DNA of 64,000 nucleotides from Pinus tabuliformis (lineage: Eukaryota; Streptophyta; Pinopsida; Pinales; Pinaceae). The notes below the pieces were generated by a model. That model saw only the letters and a program-made list of their open reading frames with translations, was not told where the DNA came from and searched no databases. Within the stretch, counting starts at the first letter, position 1, and every line of letters begins with the position of its first letter. The position numbers and the translations under genes are program-made. Of this stretch, positions 23,755 to 35,220 are shown piece after piece. The stretch covers positions 829,294,556 through 829,358,555 of the forward strand of contig CM062816.1 of the NCBI GenBank assembly GCA_031772625.1, in the 5' to 3' direction.

Positions 23755-26250
23755 CAATGGCAAGAGGATTCATGAGGAAGGAGCCCACTAATTCAACTAG
23801 GCTCCATGAACATCCCCAAGTAGTAGCCATATTCACAAGGGCAAATTGGATGACCTTTTTTGAGAAATTCTAAGGGTTTGATGAGGAAATTGCTCAGGAA
23901 TTTGCCCTTTCTTTAGTCCCTCACTCAAGAACCCATGCCACTGTCACTTTTAGAGGTCTTTCCATGGAAATAAACCCAGAATTTATCAGTAAGGTTACTA
24001 CCCTTCCTCTTGAATTACCTTGGAGAAAAGATGAAAAACCAATTGGACAGGCTGCCAAGAAAAACTTCTTCCAAAACAATGAACATCCTATAGAAGATAA
24101 AAATGGCATTAGAAGGGCAAGCATACCCTACCCTTGGGATGAAGTTAGTTACCAAATCATCAAATATATTTCCTATGAGGGGAGGTATAGCATAGTCCAT
24201 GGCTACCATTTTAGAATCCTTCATGAGTTGAGATATGGCATGGACACTCCAACACCCTAGAAACTCAGCATCCCCTATTTCCTCATGCAGTGCCTCATAG
24301 ACTCCAACACTAAGTTTAAGGCAGGGAGTCTAGATCAGTTGGCTCACCATGGGTTAATCAAAATTTTAGTAGAAGAAGCCCTCCATACATTCACACTCCC
24401 TATAGCATGGGAAGTCTTCAAAAACATGACAGCAAAATATGACATAAAGGCCCTCACCTATGACATTAGTCCTTCTAGCAGTGAGGAAGAAGAGCAGAAA
24501 GGGGGAGAAGGTGAAGCAACTGATGACTCAACGGGACAAGAAAAAGAGGAGGAAGAAACTAAGATAGAAGAGGAGAAGGATGAAGAGACAGAAAAGGAAG
24601 AAACAAATCAAACAAAGAAAGAAAAGGAGGCAGAAGGAGGAGAAAAAGAGGCAGCAGAGGAAAAACAAAGAGAAGGGTCCCTTGGGACCCTAGAAAGGGA
24701 GGCAGCAGCTGCCCTCATAGCCTTGAGCACACAAATTAAGCACACAAATTAAGCCAAAAGAAAAGAGAAAAAGGCAGGCCTCCATGTATTTCAAGGCCAG
24801 GAAAATCACAAGGATCAAATCAGGGAAACCCCAGCCATCTTCAACAGTGCCCATTACAATTGAACATTCACCCACCATCAAAGTGGAAGAATCTCCCTCT
24901 AAAACCCCTATCACATATGAAAGAGGGACTCCTATATCTTCCACCTGGAAGGAAAAAGTGCAACTACAAGACCCAAAAATAGTCCTACAGGAGGCACAGG
25001 CAGTTCTACAGGAGACACTGTCAAGGCTACAGGATACTCAACAGCTTGAGAAAACAATGGAAGAGTAGCCAAAGGGGAAGGAGGAAGCTATAGAACCACA
25101 AGAACCTTATCCCTAGCCCAGCCTTGCCTCCTATTACCATCTTCTTTGAGGAGGAAGGATAATTCCACAAACATTTGCAATTCCACTATTCTTTAAACTA
25201 GAGAAGGAAATAATAAGAACACATAGGTGGATGCAAATAGCCAAATCCAAGGGAGTTGAGGATGTTGGCCACATGGAGGACAAGCTTAGAGAAATGGGCC
25301 GGGAGTTAAATTTTGTCAGACATAGGGAGGCAATTGCAAGAAGCCAACTCCAAACTGAAAATGAATTGCTAAGAAGGCAGCTGAAGAAGAAAGAGACCCA
25401 AATGGCATGCATGGCTAGCTTATCCATGGAGGCACTGCAATGTAGAACACCAACGAAATCCTATGGATTATATCTCAAGGACCAATGGCTATAATTTCAG
25501 ATCAAGACTTTGGCACAAAGAGGCACAATGCCTTTTCAAGATTATAAACAATTTATAGACCTATGTGACCAGGGCACAGCAGAAGATAAGGCAAAAATGG
25601 CAGAATTTTACCTGCATAATATGGCCCTCATAGACATGAATGTGTGTGACCCAAATGCTAGGCTAGGGGACCTACAAATAATGGCCAAGGTTTCATGGAT
25701 GAACCATGAGGAGTTAAGGGCAACTGAAGTAAAAATATTGATGATCAGAGAGAAGAATGAGCCACTAATGATCAGAGCTAAGCCATAAAATCCCATGGAT
25801 CTCATCAGCACACACCAGCTGCTTGCAAATAATCCTCAAATTGCCCCTAGATATATAAGTGATCAAGCACAGGCCATTGCAAATTTTGAGGACATGGAAA
25901 GGTTACTTCGGGATGACTGTGTGCATGCATGTATGAGGAGATGGAACAACTTACCACACAGTCTGAAGATCAGGGAATATCATTCCCCAATAAGGATGAA
26001 GGAGGCACTAAGGAGAGTGCCAATGTACAAGCACTCAATGCAGAGGCTACATGTCAATTGGATTGGCCTCAAACTGAGTCCACCACTGCTGTTAGGCATG
26101 CTAGAAGGGATAACTGAAGAAGAAGAGCAAAGGCAGTGGGAAGAGATAGAAAGAAAAGCACGCTTCTATGACAAGGAAGACGAAACAACATCAGAAGCTT
26201 GGGATGCTAGAGAGGCCACTAGGGCCATCAAAGATGAGGAGATGGATTGA
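23755..26250 (+). pseudogene. B accessory 3' ORF (plant-transposon-protein-like)
   Basis: A long region of open pieces downstream of integrase on the same strand. The first part is globular, with VTFRGLSMEINPEFISKVT, YISYEGRYSIVHGYHFRIL and LAHHGLIKILVEEAL (about 23940-24420). A strongly acidic/basic linker (24480-24690) follows, then coiled-coil-like segments (about 25260-25400) and a C-terminal part with IRMKEALRRVPMYKHSMQRL. The three motifs of the first part recur in the same order in the ORF of element C. Position suits the env-like/accessory ORF of Athila elements, but I see no signal peptide or membrane span. Function unknown. About five or six breaks. Confidence 0.65.
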
Positions 26251-26274
26251 GTTGCTGAGAGGATGAGCAACACC

Positions 26275-26290
26275 TTCAGTAAGGGGGTGA
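26275..26290 (+). other. Polypurine tract of B
   Basis: AGTAAGGGGGTGA-type tract immediately before the 3' LTR start at 26291. Confidence 0.75.
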
Positions 26291-26440
26291 TGATGAGCCC
26301 CATAAATGGGTAATTATATGGGCTCATTTTGCATCCTAACATAGCTAAATCAACCATTCTCTTAGCTTATTGCATGTTTTTATGTGTTTAATACAGATTT
26401 CTGTTGAATTTTGAAGACAAAGTCAAAGATTCAATGGGCA
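26291..26440 (+). repeat. 3' LTR of B, piece 1
   Basis: Matches the start of the 5' LTR (TGATGAGCCCC...), with one deletion of about 60 bases relative to it. It is cut by C after GGGCA. Confidence 0.92.
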
Positions 26441-27877
26441 TGTTATCACAAAATCAAGCACTGAAGGCTGCCAATCAGCAAGATTCTGTGTAACTATTTC
26501 AAACCAGGATTTGGACTAAGGCTTAGCCTCCTTAGTCTGAGAGGGCTCTCTCACAGATTATGAATATTGACTAATGACAAGAAAAGATGGCTAACTCTTA
26601 TAAGACACATGAAAAATAAGCTGGCTGGACAACATTGAATTGATTCCCATTGGGCTTATGGAGTCTCTCATATCTCAGCAAACAAAAACACTATCTTTTC
26701 ATAGAAATCAGGGCACTTTACATCTATATGTTCAAACATAACTTTGAAACCACAGTTTGCCAAGGCATACAGGAAGTCAGAGCATGATTCATGAGTTCTG
26801 AGTGATTATGCATTAACAAAACTGTAAAAGAACCTTAAAGAAAGAATACCATCACACATTTGAACAAGAAGATCCATTGTGAATCCTGAGAAGAAAACAC
26901 AGTCATTTGCATTACTGAAATTTGTTTATACATAAACCAAAAACAGTCTTCTCCAAAACATCCAACCCTCATTACATCAAAGTCTGATCTATATATAGAG
27001 ATACAACCTTAACCACTATGAGCTTCCTCCTCCAGCATGAGGGGAGCTCGAAGACTATTACTAATTACCCCTATCTATCAATTAACTAATTCATTAAATA
27101 CATCAAGTGCTGACTGTAATTACAAAGAGTGCTAATTAAACTACATATCTAATTCTATCTTCCTCGTATCATGATCCTTCTTTGCTCTTGGACACCTGTC
27201 TCCTTTCAGTTTGGCTGAGATAACTGAGAAGTGGATGCAATGAACAAGGTTAGCATTGGATACTGAATGCGCTGATGGTTCATTGATCATAAGAACAAAC
27301 CCCTGTTTTTCCGGTCCTTGTCTCCCACCATCCTTCGAAAGTTAAGCAACATGTTCCCAGTTCTTTAATACCCCAAAATTTATGAGCATCACCATATTTC
27401 AGATGTGTTGGAGGCCTCGTTGATGGACATGTGTATAAACCAAAACAATACTCCTTGTATCCCATTTCTGCCAAACCCTAACTGGTCATAAAGTACCTTT
27501 ATAAAAGTTTTAACTTGAGACAAAATATTTCACCTTTACAAAAAGGCACACTTGTCATTATCTGAATGGCTAGGATAGCCTCATGTGGTCTCCCTTATGT
27601 TCCTTAGGCGTTTCCTCCAAAAATTTGCTGATCTTACCATTAAACTGTTTGTCTTCATTCAAAAACAGCACCTACAGCAGTTTCGTAGCGCGCTACGAAA
27701 CTGCTGTTTTTGCTAAAACATAGTGTATTTGCAGTAAGGAATTTTTTGCTTGAACTTCTAATTTTTTAAATCTTCTTTACAGGTGGCAGAGACCTATATG
27801 TCTTCAAAACAATGGAGCTTTAACAAAATTTGCCAAAATTTAGAAAATGACCTCTCTCACCATCAATGAGCAGCTAG
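26441..27877 (-). other. C 3' non-coding region
   Basis: About 1.4 kb downstream of the ORF in the sense of the element. No domain or frame is recognised. It contains the long palindrome at 27674-27707. Confidence 0.6.
27674..27707. repeat. 34-bp perfect palindrome in C
   Basis: Left arm ACAGCAGTTTCGTAGCG, right arm its exact complement, with no spacer. The TTTCGTAGCGC core recurs near 29847 at the other end of C. Confidence 0.95.
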
Positions 27878-29536
27878 TTAACCTAGCTGTGCTTTTAAAC
27901 TTGCAATCTCCCTCCTCAGGGCTTTGTTTTCAGCTCTTAGAGTCATGTTCATTTTACTGATGAATTTAGCTTTTTTAATAGCTGGAACTGTCCATGTATA
28001 CACATCAGCCACTGAATCCACTTGACTCACTAGGTTTTTACTACCCTTTAACACAGCTCTTCGATAGTTGGCATACCTGACTGCACGCTCTCTAATGACA
28101 TTCTTTGCTTTGGCAATTTCACCTTTTGCTGTCCCCGCTTGATTCTTTATGGCTATAACATTTCCTCCTTGGGTAATAATAACTTTTCTGTTCTTGTCTT
28201 TATGCTTGACTGCCTCCACTGTTTTGGTCAATACTTCAATTACCTTTGTTCTGGGCATCTTTACAACTTTCTCTCCTTTATGCACTTTCTCAGCTTCTCT
28301 AACTTGTTTCCTTGTAACCGGCCTTCGTGGTTTGAAAATAAACTCCTCACTAGGTTCATCAAACCTTAGTCTCTTCGAAGCTTTTGATTTCTTAGTGCTC
28401 TCCGGTGATGATTGAGTTAAATTAATATGAATTGGTTCAACATGCACTGGTTCCACCTATTCAAACTCAATTGCCTCAAGCAAATCACTCAAACTGGCCT
28501 TAGATATTGGACTTTCCTCAACAGCTATTGATTTGCCCTTCTCTTTGCTTAATTGACTCCTTGTCTTAACTCTTGATACTTTTTCTAACCCACTTGACCC
28601 AGGTACATCTTTCTTGTGCTTGACCTCTTCTTTTGATGATGGCTGAGGTGGCTCTTTAATAACCAAGGGCTTCACTGATTTTTTCAATTTAGACTTGGTC
28701 TTCTTTTTATCCTTTACCTCCTTTCTGAGCTCAGCTATTGTGGGTTCCTCAACTGATTCTTCTCTTTCTCTAACCGGCTGTGGAGTAAGGCCTGTTTTAC
28801 TCTAAAAACCAGCCATAAAGATAAAAGAGTTCCAATCCCTACCAATTTTCTGAAGACCATCCAGCACTAACAGTTTCACTAAACCATGGTGAAATAATGA
28901 TGTCTCACAGTCATCCTTCCTTAATTGAACTTTATCACACATTTTGCTGAGACTACGAAACAGGTAAAATGGAATATCTATGGATTCTTTACCAGTAAAG
29001 TGCAACAACAACTTAAAGTGATAGGAGTAAACCTTGTTATATCTACCCTCACAGGTTAAATACTTTTGAATACAAGTAAGCAGAAGGGCATAGTGTTCTT
29101 TAACATAATTTCTAGGTACAGCCTTTGTTAAATCCTCATTCACATATGCCTCTTTAAGAAATTCTTTGCAGGGGTTCAAATCAAATTTAAAGTTTTTAAA
29201 CCACTCCTGCCATCCTCTTGGAATTTCAGTTACATTAGCAATTGCCTCTGGAGATACTTGAAATTCTAACATAGATACTTTAGAATTTAAACCTGTAAAG
29301 TTCAAGGCAAACTCTTTTGTTACCTCAGCATGGCCACCCTGCAGCTTCTCACAGAAATTCCAACAGCCAGCATCCTTGAAAGCTTTCCTAACACCTTCAT
29401 CTCTTAATGCAAGGTCCAATCCTTCAGGCTCTATTCTCTGACATCTTCCAGACCGATGCTCCTTCCTCTCCATTCCGCTTTCGAAATTTTTTGCACAGAG
29501 AATCACCACCAGCTTCAACTCAAATGGAAAATTCAA
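27878..29536 (-). pseudogene. C accessory-type ORF region (related to the 3' ORF of B)
   Basis: Read on the minus strand. The first part (about 29440-28800) has LEFQVSPEAIANVTEIPRGW, YLTCEGRYNKVYSYHFKLLL and SLFHHGLVKLLVLDGL. These align in order with three motifs of the accessory ORF of B. A Lys/Glu/Ser-rich basic linker (about 28780-28460) follows. A final 192-codon stretch (28456-27878) is very basic and ends in a leucine-zipper-like coil (TLRAENKALRREIASLKAQL). Function unknown; the layout suggests a nucleic-acid-binding, self-associating protein, which is inference. It is nearly open, with very few breaks. Confidence 0.7.
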
Positions 29537-30186
29537 AAAAATTTAGAACGCAGGCTCGCTTGAAAAAGAAACTCGGGCTCGTTTGAACTTGGGCTCATTT
29601 GCAATTCAAATATCTTATCACACAAGCTGGCCACTTTATGCATCATTTACAAACATCATAAAACATTCATGCATGACAAAACCGTTAGAATGATTTTTAT
29701 GTGCATGCCTATGGATCTATTGGTGGAGTGATGGCTCATAAGTGTTTGGGAGGTACGCCAACTGACAATAACCGGACGGAGACAATGACTCATCCCCAGA
29801 TGTGACCCTTTAGGAATCTGCGCTGCAAAATGCCCGAAACTGCGATTTCGTAGCGCAGATAGTTATAAATTAGCAAAATACGCTGCAAAATGGCTGGATG
29901 CTGACGCGCTGCGAAAAGGCTAAAACATCATTGCGCTGCAAAATCAACCAATAAGACTGCGCTGTGAAAATACGGAAAAGACCAGTGACATGTACAAGAT
30001 AAGACATGGCTTATGCAATCATGATGGAGGATGACCAATAGTATTAGAAAATGATTCACATCAAGACCCTTTAGAAACATTACCCCTAAGTAAGAAACAT
30101 AGGACAAAACCCATTTGACACCAATTTTTGACAGTGAACTTTGGACAAAAATTATATACATGTGACTGTAGTTCTAGGTGATAACA
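29537..30186 (-). other. C 5' leader with repeated GCGCTGCAAAA motif
   Basis: About 650 bases before the ORF. At about 29815-29965, the motif CGCTGCAAAAT or a near variant occurs five times at spacings of roughly 35-60 bases. One copy sits in a hairpin with arms ATCTGCGCT and AGCGCAGAT (about 29815-29862). Confidence 0.75.
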
Positions 30187-30817
30187 GGGCAATTGGTAGC
30201 AATAATTCGAAGTGGACAAAGGAGAGGATTTATAGGAGGGAATCCCCCTCATTTGTTACTCCCCACTTCGAATTCCCCTTCATGCAGATCGGAGTACAAA
30301 CAGCCAAATCAATGCACTAGGAGGCAGCCAAGCAAGTGGAGGATAACTTATGTTTATCTCGAGTTTTGGGAACCAAGCCTCCCTAATTTTAAGGAAGCTA
30401 TTGGGAGCTTCAGTTGTATAAGTAGAGAGGCCTAGGGCCTCACTAGGGTCTAATTTTTGTTGGATATTTGTTGTAATTTTTCTATTGTATAACTCTGCTC
30501 AACTTCGAGCTTACTTTTGGTGACAGTTTCATGTAATCCTATTACTATTTTGATAATAAAGATGAGATCCTTTTTGAGCTAGCACTAAGTTACCTTAGAG
30601 GGCTGAAGCTCTTGGATTAGGGCCCAATCCAAGTAGCCAAGCTCCTCTTGTTTGTATTTATATGCTTTGTTTTAGTTTGTGGATTAGTTGTTGTTAGATG
30701 AATTTCTTTCTTGGTTAAGAATAGGTTGCTTTTAGTGATTTAGAAGGTTGTTTCCATTGGCATTTTCTATAGCAGGTTAAGCAACGATAGAAAGAAGATT
30801 CAAATGGCTAGCAGTAG
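30187..30817 (+). repeat. 3' LTR of B, piece 2
   Basis: Matches about 9310-9935 of the 5' LTR. It begins with the second GGGCA copy from C and ends at AGTAG, where E entered. Confidence 0.92.
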
Positions 30818-31882
30818 TGTTATAGACATTTTTGTGCCTCGCGACATGGAGCATGAAATGTCAATAATTACAGGGATCCTCAGTCCCTAAGCATGTTGTT
30901 CTTACCCCTAAAAGAACAAGGTCATCAAACAACAGCACTTCCAATCAGTTCTCCACCTGAAAACACTTCAAAACAGGCTAATTTTGGATCATGTCAGCTG
31001 CTCCACTGAGCATCTGCGCTGGAATGCAACTGCTCCTCTTTGTACCTGCGCTGGAAGTCAAATCTAATGAAGGCTACCTGCGCTGGGCGAGATTGGCCAA
31101 GCGGCACAGTCATTCTGCAAGGTGTCAACTGCCCAGGAAGCTTCCAAACTGACACTTGGTTCATAAGATTCGCCCTGTGATGAGTAAGAGGTACTTGATC
31201 ACCATGTGTAAGCAAGGATCTCCAAGTGGACTCAAGAACTGAAGATTAACTGAAGAGGGAGAGGACACAAGGCAGCTTCATGTCAGTCTCAAGCTGACTC
31301 ATCCTTTCTTCTTCTCTCCTATATATAGAGCTCTTCTATGAGGTCTATAGAGGCTGGAATTTTGTGTAAAGCAAGGAGGTGCTGTTGGTTTACAGTTAGA
31401 GCTATTGGGTGATTGTTTTACTAGAGGTGAAGAGGAGAGTTCTTGCTGCTGGGGAGGTGTTGCTGGATTGGAGCCATCATTGGTTGTAACCTTCTCAGAA
31501 CCCTGTTACTTCTATCAATAAAGTTTTGCATGTTCTCCTATATACTTGTATTGCATTGATGTATTGTATTTACTTGTATATTTGATTCACTCTAATCCAT
31601 GCATCAGTTATGAGTACATGTATCTTGTAGTTTCCTCTCTTGTTTTGTGCAGGATCTGTGTGTAGCTGGACCGGCAAAGAGAGCAAGGAGCTGGGAACAA
31701 GAGACAAATAGAGAGGATAAGGATCGACTAAGTGAAAGACACCAGGTTGGTTGGCCTTCTTTTCATTCTCTCTGTACTTTCATAAAGGAAATCATCAAAG
31801 CTTTACTTTCAGTTGTTGCTAAAGACTGTCACCTTTAGAGTAGGGATAGGGTCATCCGCATCGGATACTTTTCCCCACAACA
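30818..31882 (+). repeat. 5' LTR of E
   Basis: TGTTATAGACATT to CCCACAACA. Partner at 46975-48039. It has TATATATA at 31320-31327 and a polyadenylation-type AATAAA near 31520. Three copies of CTGCGCTGG-type motif lie near 31010-31090. Confidence 0.95.
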
Positions 31883-33597
31883 AACTGGCGACTCCGCTGG
31901 GGAGCCTAGTATCTTGTTGGTGTTTGTAGTATTTTGCTATTCATTTCTTGAAGAAAAGAGTACCAAATCGAAAAGCTTTTGACTATATCAAAAGCGAAGT
32001 AGAGGGTCTGCTACTCTTGCTCATTTGCTGAGCAAATTCAATATTTAAAGAGCTTATCTACAAAAGACTCTTTACTCTTTGTGATAGATCTTCATCCTCT
32101 TGATCATCCCTTAGCCTGTACTTGACCTATAGCTTTTTATTTCAGCAAAAACAGTGCATTTTTGAGCTTTTTATGACCCGGAAAACTTTGTAGACGTAAC
32201 TCTCGTGTCCCAGAGCAGGCTGTCCACAGGCAGTCTGCATTACAGCGCAGGTACTCCCTTCGGGAACTGCGCTGAGAGTCAAACTGACAGACCAGAGCCT
32301 GCGCTGGTCCAGTTAGCCATTGTCTTGCTCAGTTTTCCATTGTGTCTTGGCCCTGTTTTCACTGATTTTTGCTGATTGCTTGCTGGTCATTGTACTTGCT
32401 GTAAACCATTCTCCTTGACATTATTCCGCCTCAGTTGTGTGATGAAACTGTAAATGTTCTTTCAGTATTTCTTGTTTCAGTTACAGTTTCCCATTGTGAA
32501 AAGCGAACCAGTATAGCTGTGGCCTCTTAGATCCTGAACTGTAAAAGTGTCTTTGTGATCTTAAGAGCTAGTTTTATCACTGTTCATGGCTGTTTGAGTT
32601 TGTTTGTTTTTCATTTTATGGTTTGGATCTATACATTTCCTGTGTTTAAACAAGTCGATCATAAGGTGTCTTTTTGATTATTGGACAAGCTTGTTTATTT
32701 CTACTTGAAATTAGATTCAAAATTATACAACAGTTTCCTTTCTGTCTTACATCAACATTAAGGATAACGAAAAGAAATACATGCATTGTGCATTTTGCAT
32801 TTGACTGTGTGCTTGACGATTTAGGAAAATGTGCATTTTAGTGTGTGTTCTATGATCTGTGGAAAAAGTTGTGTCTTTCTTTTCCCTCAGTAGATTAAGG
32901 TTTTCAAAGTTGAAAGATTGAAAAGATTTGCTTCTCATCTTAGATTGCATATAGGAAGTTGTATATATACATCTCGTGGCGACCCTGAAAGGCAAACTGT
33001 TAAGCAAGATCAACATTAAAATAAACCCAATTTACATAACAACGCTTTGTAACATAACGCAAACATCTAGAGGTCTAGGTAGAGACGTGTTCCGGCGTCG
33101 TTAAACATAGTGACTGTCGATCTCTACGAAGGTGGGTGATTCCTCCTGAGAGTCGGTGGCACTAACACGGACTTGTGCTCCCGCGTACCGTCGCATATAT
33201 TGGGAGACCCCTATAGGCTTTTATCCTTTATCCTTAGGAAACCGTGTCGGCCGCCCTACTGATCGCGATGCAGTGAACACAGCATTCACGAAGATCGACC
33301 ACCCGTACCGTAAAACGTATTCTGTGGTTTCGCGAAAGGTTTGGCACACCCTCTACCTAGATCTCCAGAGCAGTTTCTTTTGGCCTTTTTCAAACTCTAT
33401 AACTGAAAAAGTCCAACCGAGCATTTGTCACTTCGGGCTCGTTAAAACATCGAAGGCGACTAGAGTCATCTTTAGCTTTTTCTCGACTCTTAAAACATGA
33501 AAAAGCAAGTTTGTGTCTAAAAGCGTCGTTAATAAAATTTATTTTAAGCGGAACATAATCACCTGTTATTCCCACGTTGATCTTTTAGTTGAAAAGT
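31883..33597 (+). other. E primer site and 1.7-kb leader
   Basis: AACTGGCGACTCCGCTGGGG directly follows the LTR as a primer site. The leader holds a long hairpin (32243-32274) with arms CAGCGCAG/CTGCGCTG and an inner C(TTCG)G tetraloop. A terminal part (about 33060-33545) is almost identical to that of F. No ATG-started frame is convincing. Confidence 0.8.
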
Positions 33598-35220
33598 ATG
33601 GAGCCCACCAACCAAGGAAGTAACCTTGGCGGAAGTCCAAATCCCTTCTCCTCTTGGGGAGATGTTGGTGCGCCTCATATGGCTACATTGTCACTTCCAG
33701 GGTTGACAATCGGCCTCCCTATATGGCTCTTTTCAACTAATGTAGTCCAGATCGCCACTAATCCTGAGCAGTCGAATCAACAGTCAGAACAATCTAGAAC
33801 TACCCACCAGCCTTCCACTTCTTATGATACTTCCTCTGATCCTTCATCTTCCCAAGGTAGAGCTGGCAAAAGTCAGCCTCCCAAGGAGAAGAAGGAAAAG
33901 AAGAAGAGAGAAAAGAAGCAGAAGGAGCCTATGGCGAAGGCGACTGGGGGCAAGCAGAAGAAAGCTGACAAAAACCCACACACTGCACCGACCGGGCCTA
34001 AATCGCCATGTGTCATTTGCAAAGGGATCCACTTCCATCGTGATTGTCCTTGTATTCCCCGGATACTAAGGGACTGGTCCCCAAGGTTGCACAATCCGGT
34101 AGCATCAACCTCTGGTTGTCATGTTGATTGCAATCCGTCAACTAACGAGAGTGAAAGACGAAGAAGGGGACCAAGATCACCCTGTCTATTGTGTGAAGGC
34201 AATCATGCCATCCACAAATGTCCATTCTTAGATGAGGCAAAGAGAGTTTTGGAAGATCGTCCGGTATCACCGTTGCGACTTCCTCCTGGATACCAAAAAC
34301 TCGTGCCTAATCCCTCGATAGTTGAAAATACAGCTGGCCCGCTCAAGTGGTCAGCTGAAGTGTCGGTCATTGAGAATGAACCTACTGAATCCAGACCAGA
34401 CGAAAGTCTAAAGGTCGAAACGGCAGTTGACCCGGTTCTTCCTTCAGAGGTTCTATCGTCCAATGACTCCGTCATTGAAGACCCGTCTTCAAATGACACC
34501 GTCGCCGAAGAGTCGTCTTCATGCGACACCCTCACTGAAGAGAATAAGGATGACACCATCCAGGTTCTTTTCATCAGCACCGACTCCGATGAGTGTCAGG
34601 GCAATGCGCCCATTCCTTTATCGCAGGAAGGAACATCATCAGAGTCATATCCGGCCGTATATTCGGTCCCACCACCAAGCAACCTGGTTGTATCCTTTGA
34701 TTGGAATCAACTAGGCAGACCCCGGTTACCAGCCAGTATACCATTCAGAATCATTGTCCAGATCTATAGAATGATTATGGCTGGTACTATCATTGATGAA
34801 GGGGCGTCTGTGAGTATCCTTTCCTCTGTTGCTTGGAAAGCACTGGGTTCCCCGACGCTTTTACCTGAGTTGAGAAATCTCTCGGGTTTTGATAAAGGAA
34901 CCAGTCGACCATTAGGAATCCTCCCCAATGTGCCTGTTACATTGAAAGGGAAGACCGTTAATATAAACGTGATGGTTGTCCAAGGACCCTTGGATTATAA
35001 CCTACTCCTTGGACGCGACTATATTTATTGCAGGGGAGCGATAGTCTCCTCACTCTTTAGAGTAATGTGTTTTCCACACGAAGGAAGGGTGGTCAAGCTC
35101 GTAGACCAACTTTCGTTTCCGGGATCTCGCATCGCAAATAGTCAAATACCATTCCTAAATGGTCTGTTCACTCAAGATTTGCCTCCACCCCCAGTCCTCC
35201 TTCCCGATGAGTGCGAGTGA
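33598..35220 (+). CDS. E ORF: double zinc knuckle plus retropepsin-like domain
   Basis: 540 residues from ATG 33598; the frame is open a little further upstream but without ATG. Residues 1-137 are Ser/Gln-rich, then a Lys-rich basic stretch. Two zinc knuckles at residues 138-150 and 196-208 (CVICKGIHFHRDC, CLLCEGNHAIHKC) share the shortened spacing C-x2-C-x3-H-x4-C. An acidic Ser/Thr/Asp-rich linker follows. From about residue 360 a retropepsin-like domain carries IIDEGASVSILSS at about 398-410 and LLGRDYIY near 470. No Gag capsid domain is visible. It resembles F only from the protease on. Probably an RNA-binding/protease fusion protein of a non-autonomous element. Confidence 0.8.
   Translation: MEPTNQGSNLGGSPNPFSSWGDVGAPHMATLSLPGLTIGLPIWLFSTNVVQIATNPEQSNQQSEQSRTTHQPSTSYDTSSDPSSSQGRAGKSQPPKEKKEKKKREKKQKEPMAKATGGKQKKADKNPHTAPTGPKSPCVICKGIHFHRDCPCIPRILRDWSPRLHNPVASTSGCHVDCNPSTNESERRRRGPRSPCLLCEGNHAIHKCPFLDEAKRVLEDRPVSPLRLPPGYQKLVPNPSIVENTAGPLKWSAEVSVIENEPTESRPDESLKVETAVDPVLPSEVLSSNDSVIEDPSSNDTVAEESSSCDTLTEENKDDTIQVLFISTDSDECQGNAPIPLSQEGTSSESYPAVYSVPPPSNLVVSFDWNQLGRPRLPASIPFRIIVQIYRMIMAGTIIDEGASVSILSSVAWKALGSPTLLPELRNLSGFDKGTSRPLGILPNVPVTLKGKTVNINVMVVQGPLDYNLLLGRDYIYCRGAIVSSLFRVMCFPHEGRVVKLVDQLSFPGSRIANSQIPFLNGLFTQDLPPPPVLLPDECE

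Larger units (their letters stand above)
26441..30186 (-). mobile_element. Element C: 3.7-kb unclassified element with short inverted ends and one ORF region
   Basis: C is precisely bounded in the B LTR by GGGCA at 26436-26440 and 30187-30191. The ends are TGTTATCAC and GTGATAACA, a perfect 9-bp inverted repeat that also obeys the TG...CA rule. I find no long direct repeat at the ends, so it is not an ordinary two-LTR element. The only coding region is on the minus strand and matches the accessory ORF of B. No transposase, reverse transcriptase or integrase is visible. A 5-bp duplication with TG...CA ends points to a retroviral-type integrase supplied in trans. It could instead be a little-known DNA element with TGT...ACA ends. 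It has a few breaks. Confidence 0.75.

Noticed and set aside
26441-30186. Element C as an ordinary LTR retrotransposon
   Set aside because: The two ends share only 9 bases in inverted order. I looked for a direct repeat of either end near 27.8 kb and 29.5 kb and found none.
33156-33500. 114-codon open frame conserved in E and F (also 38443-38787)
   Set aside because: It starts with GTG, contains no ATG, and the differences between copies all alter the amino acid. The conservation is better explained at the RNA level.
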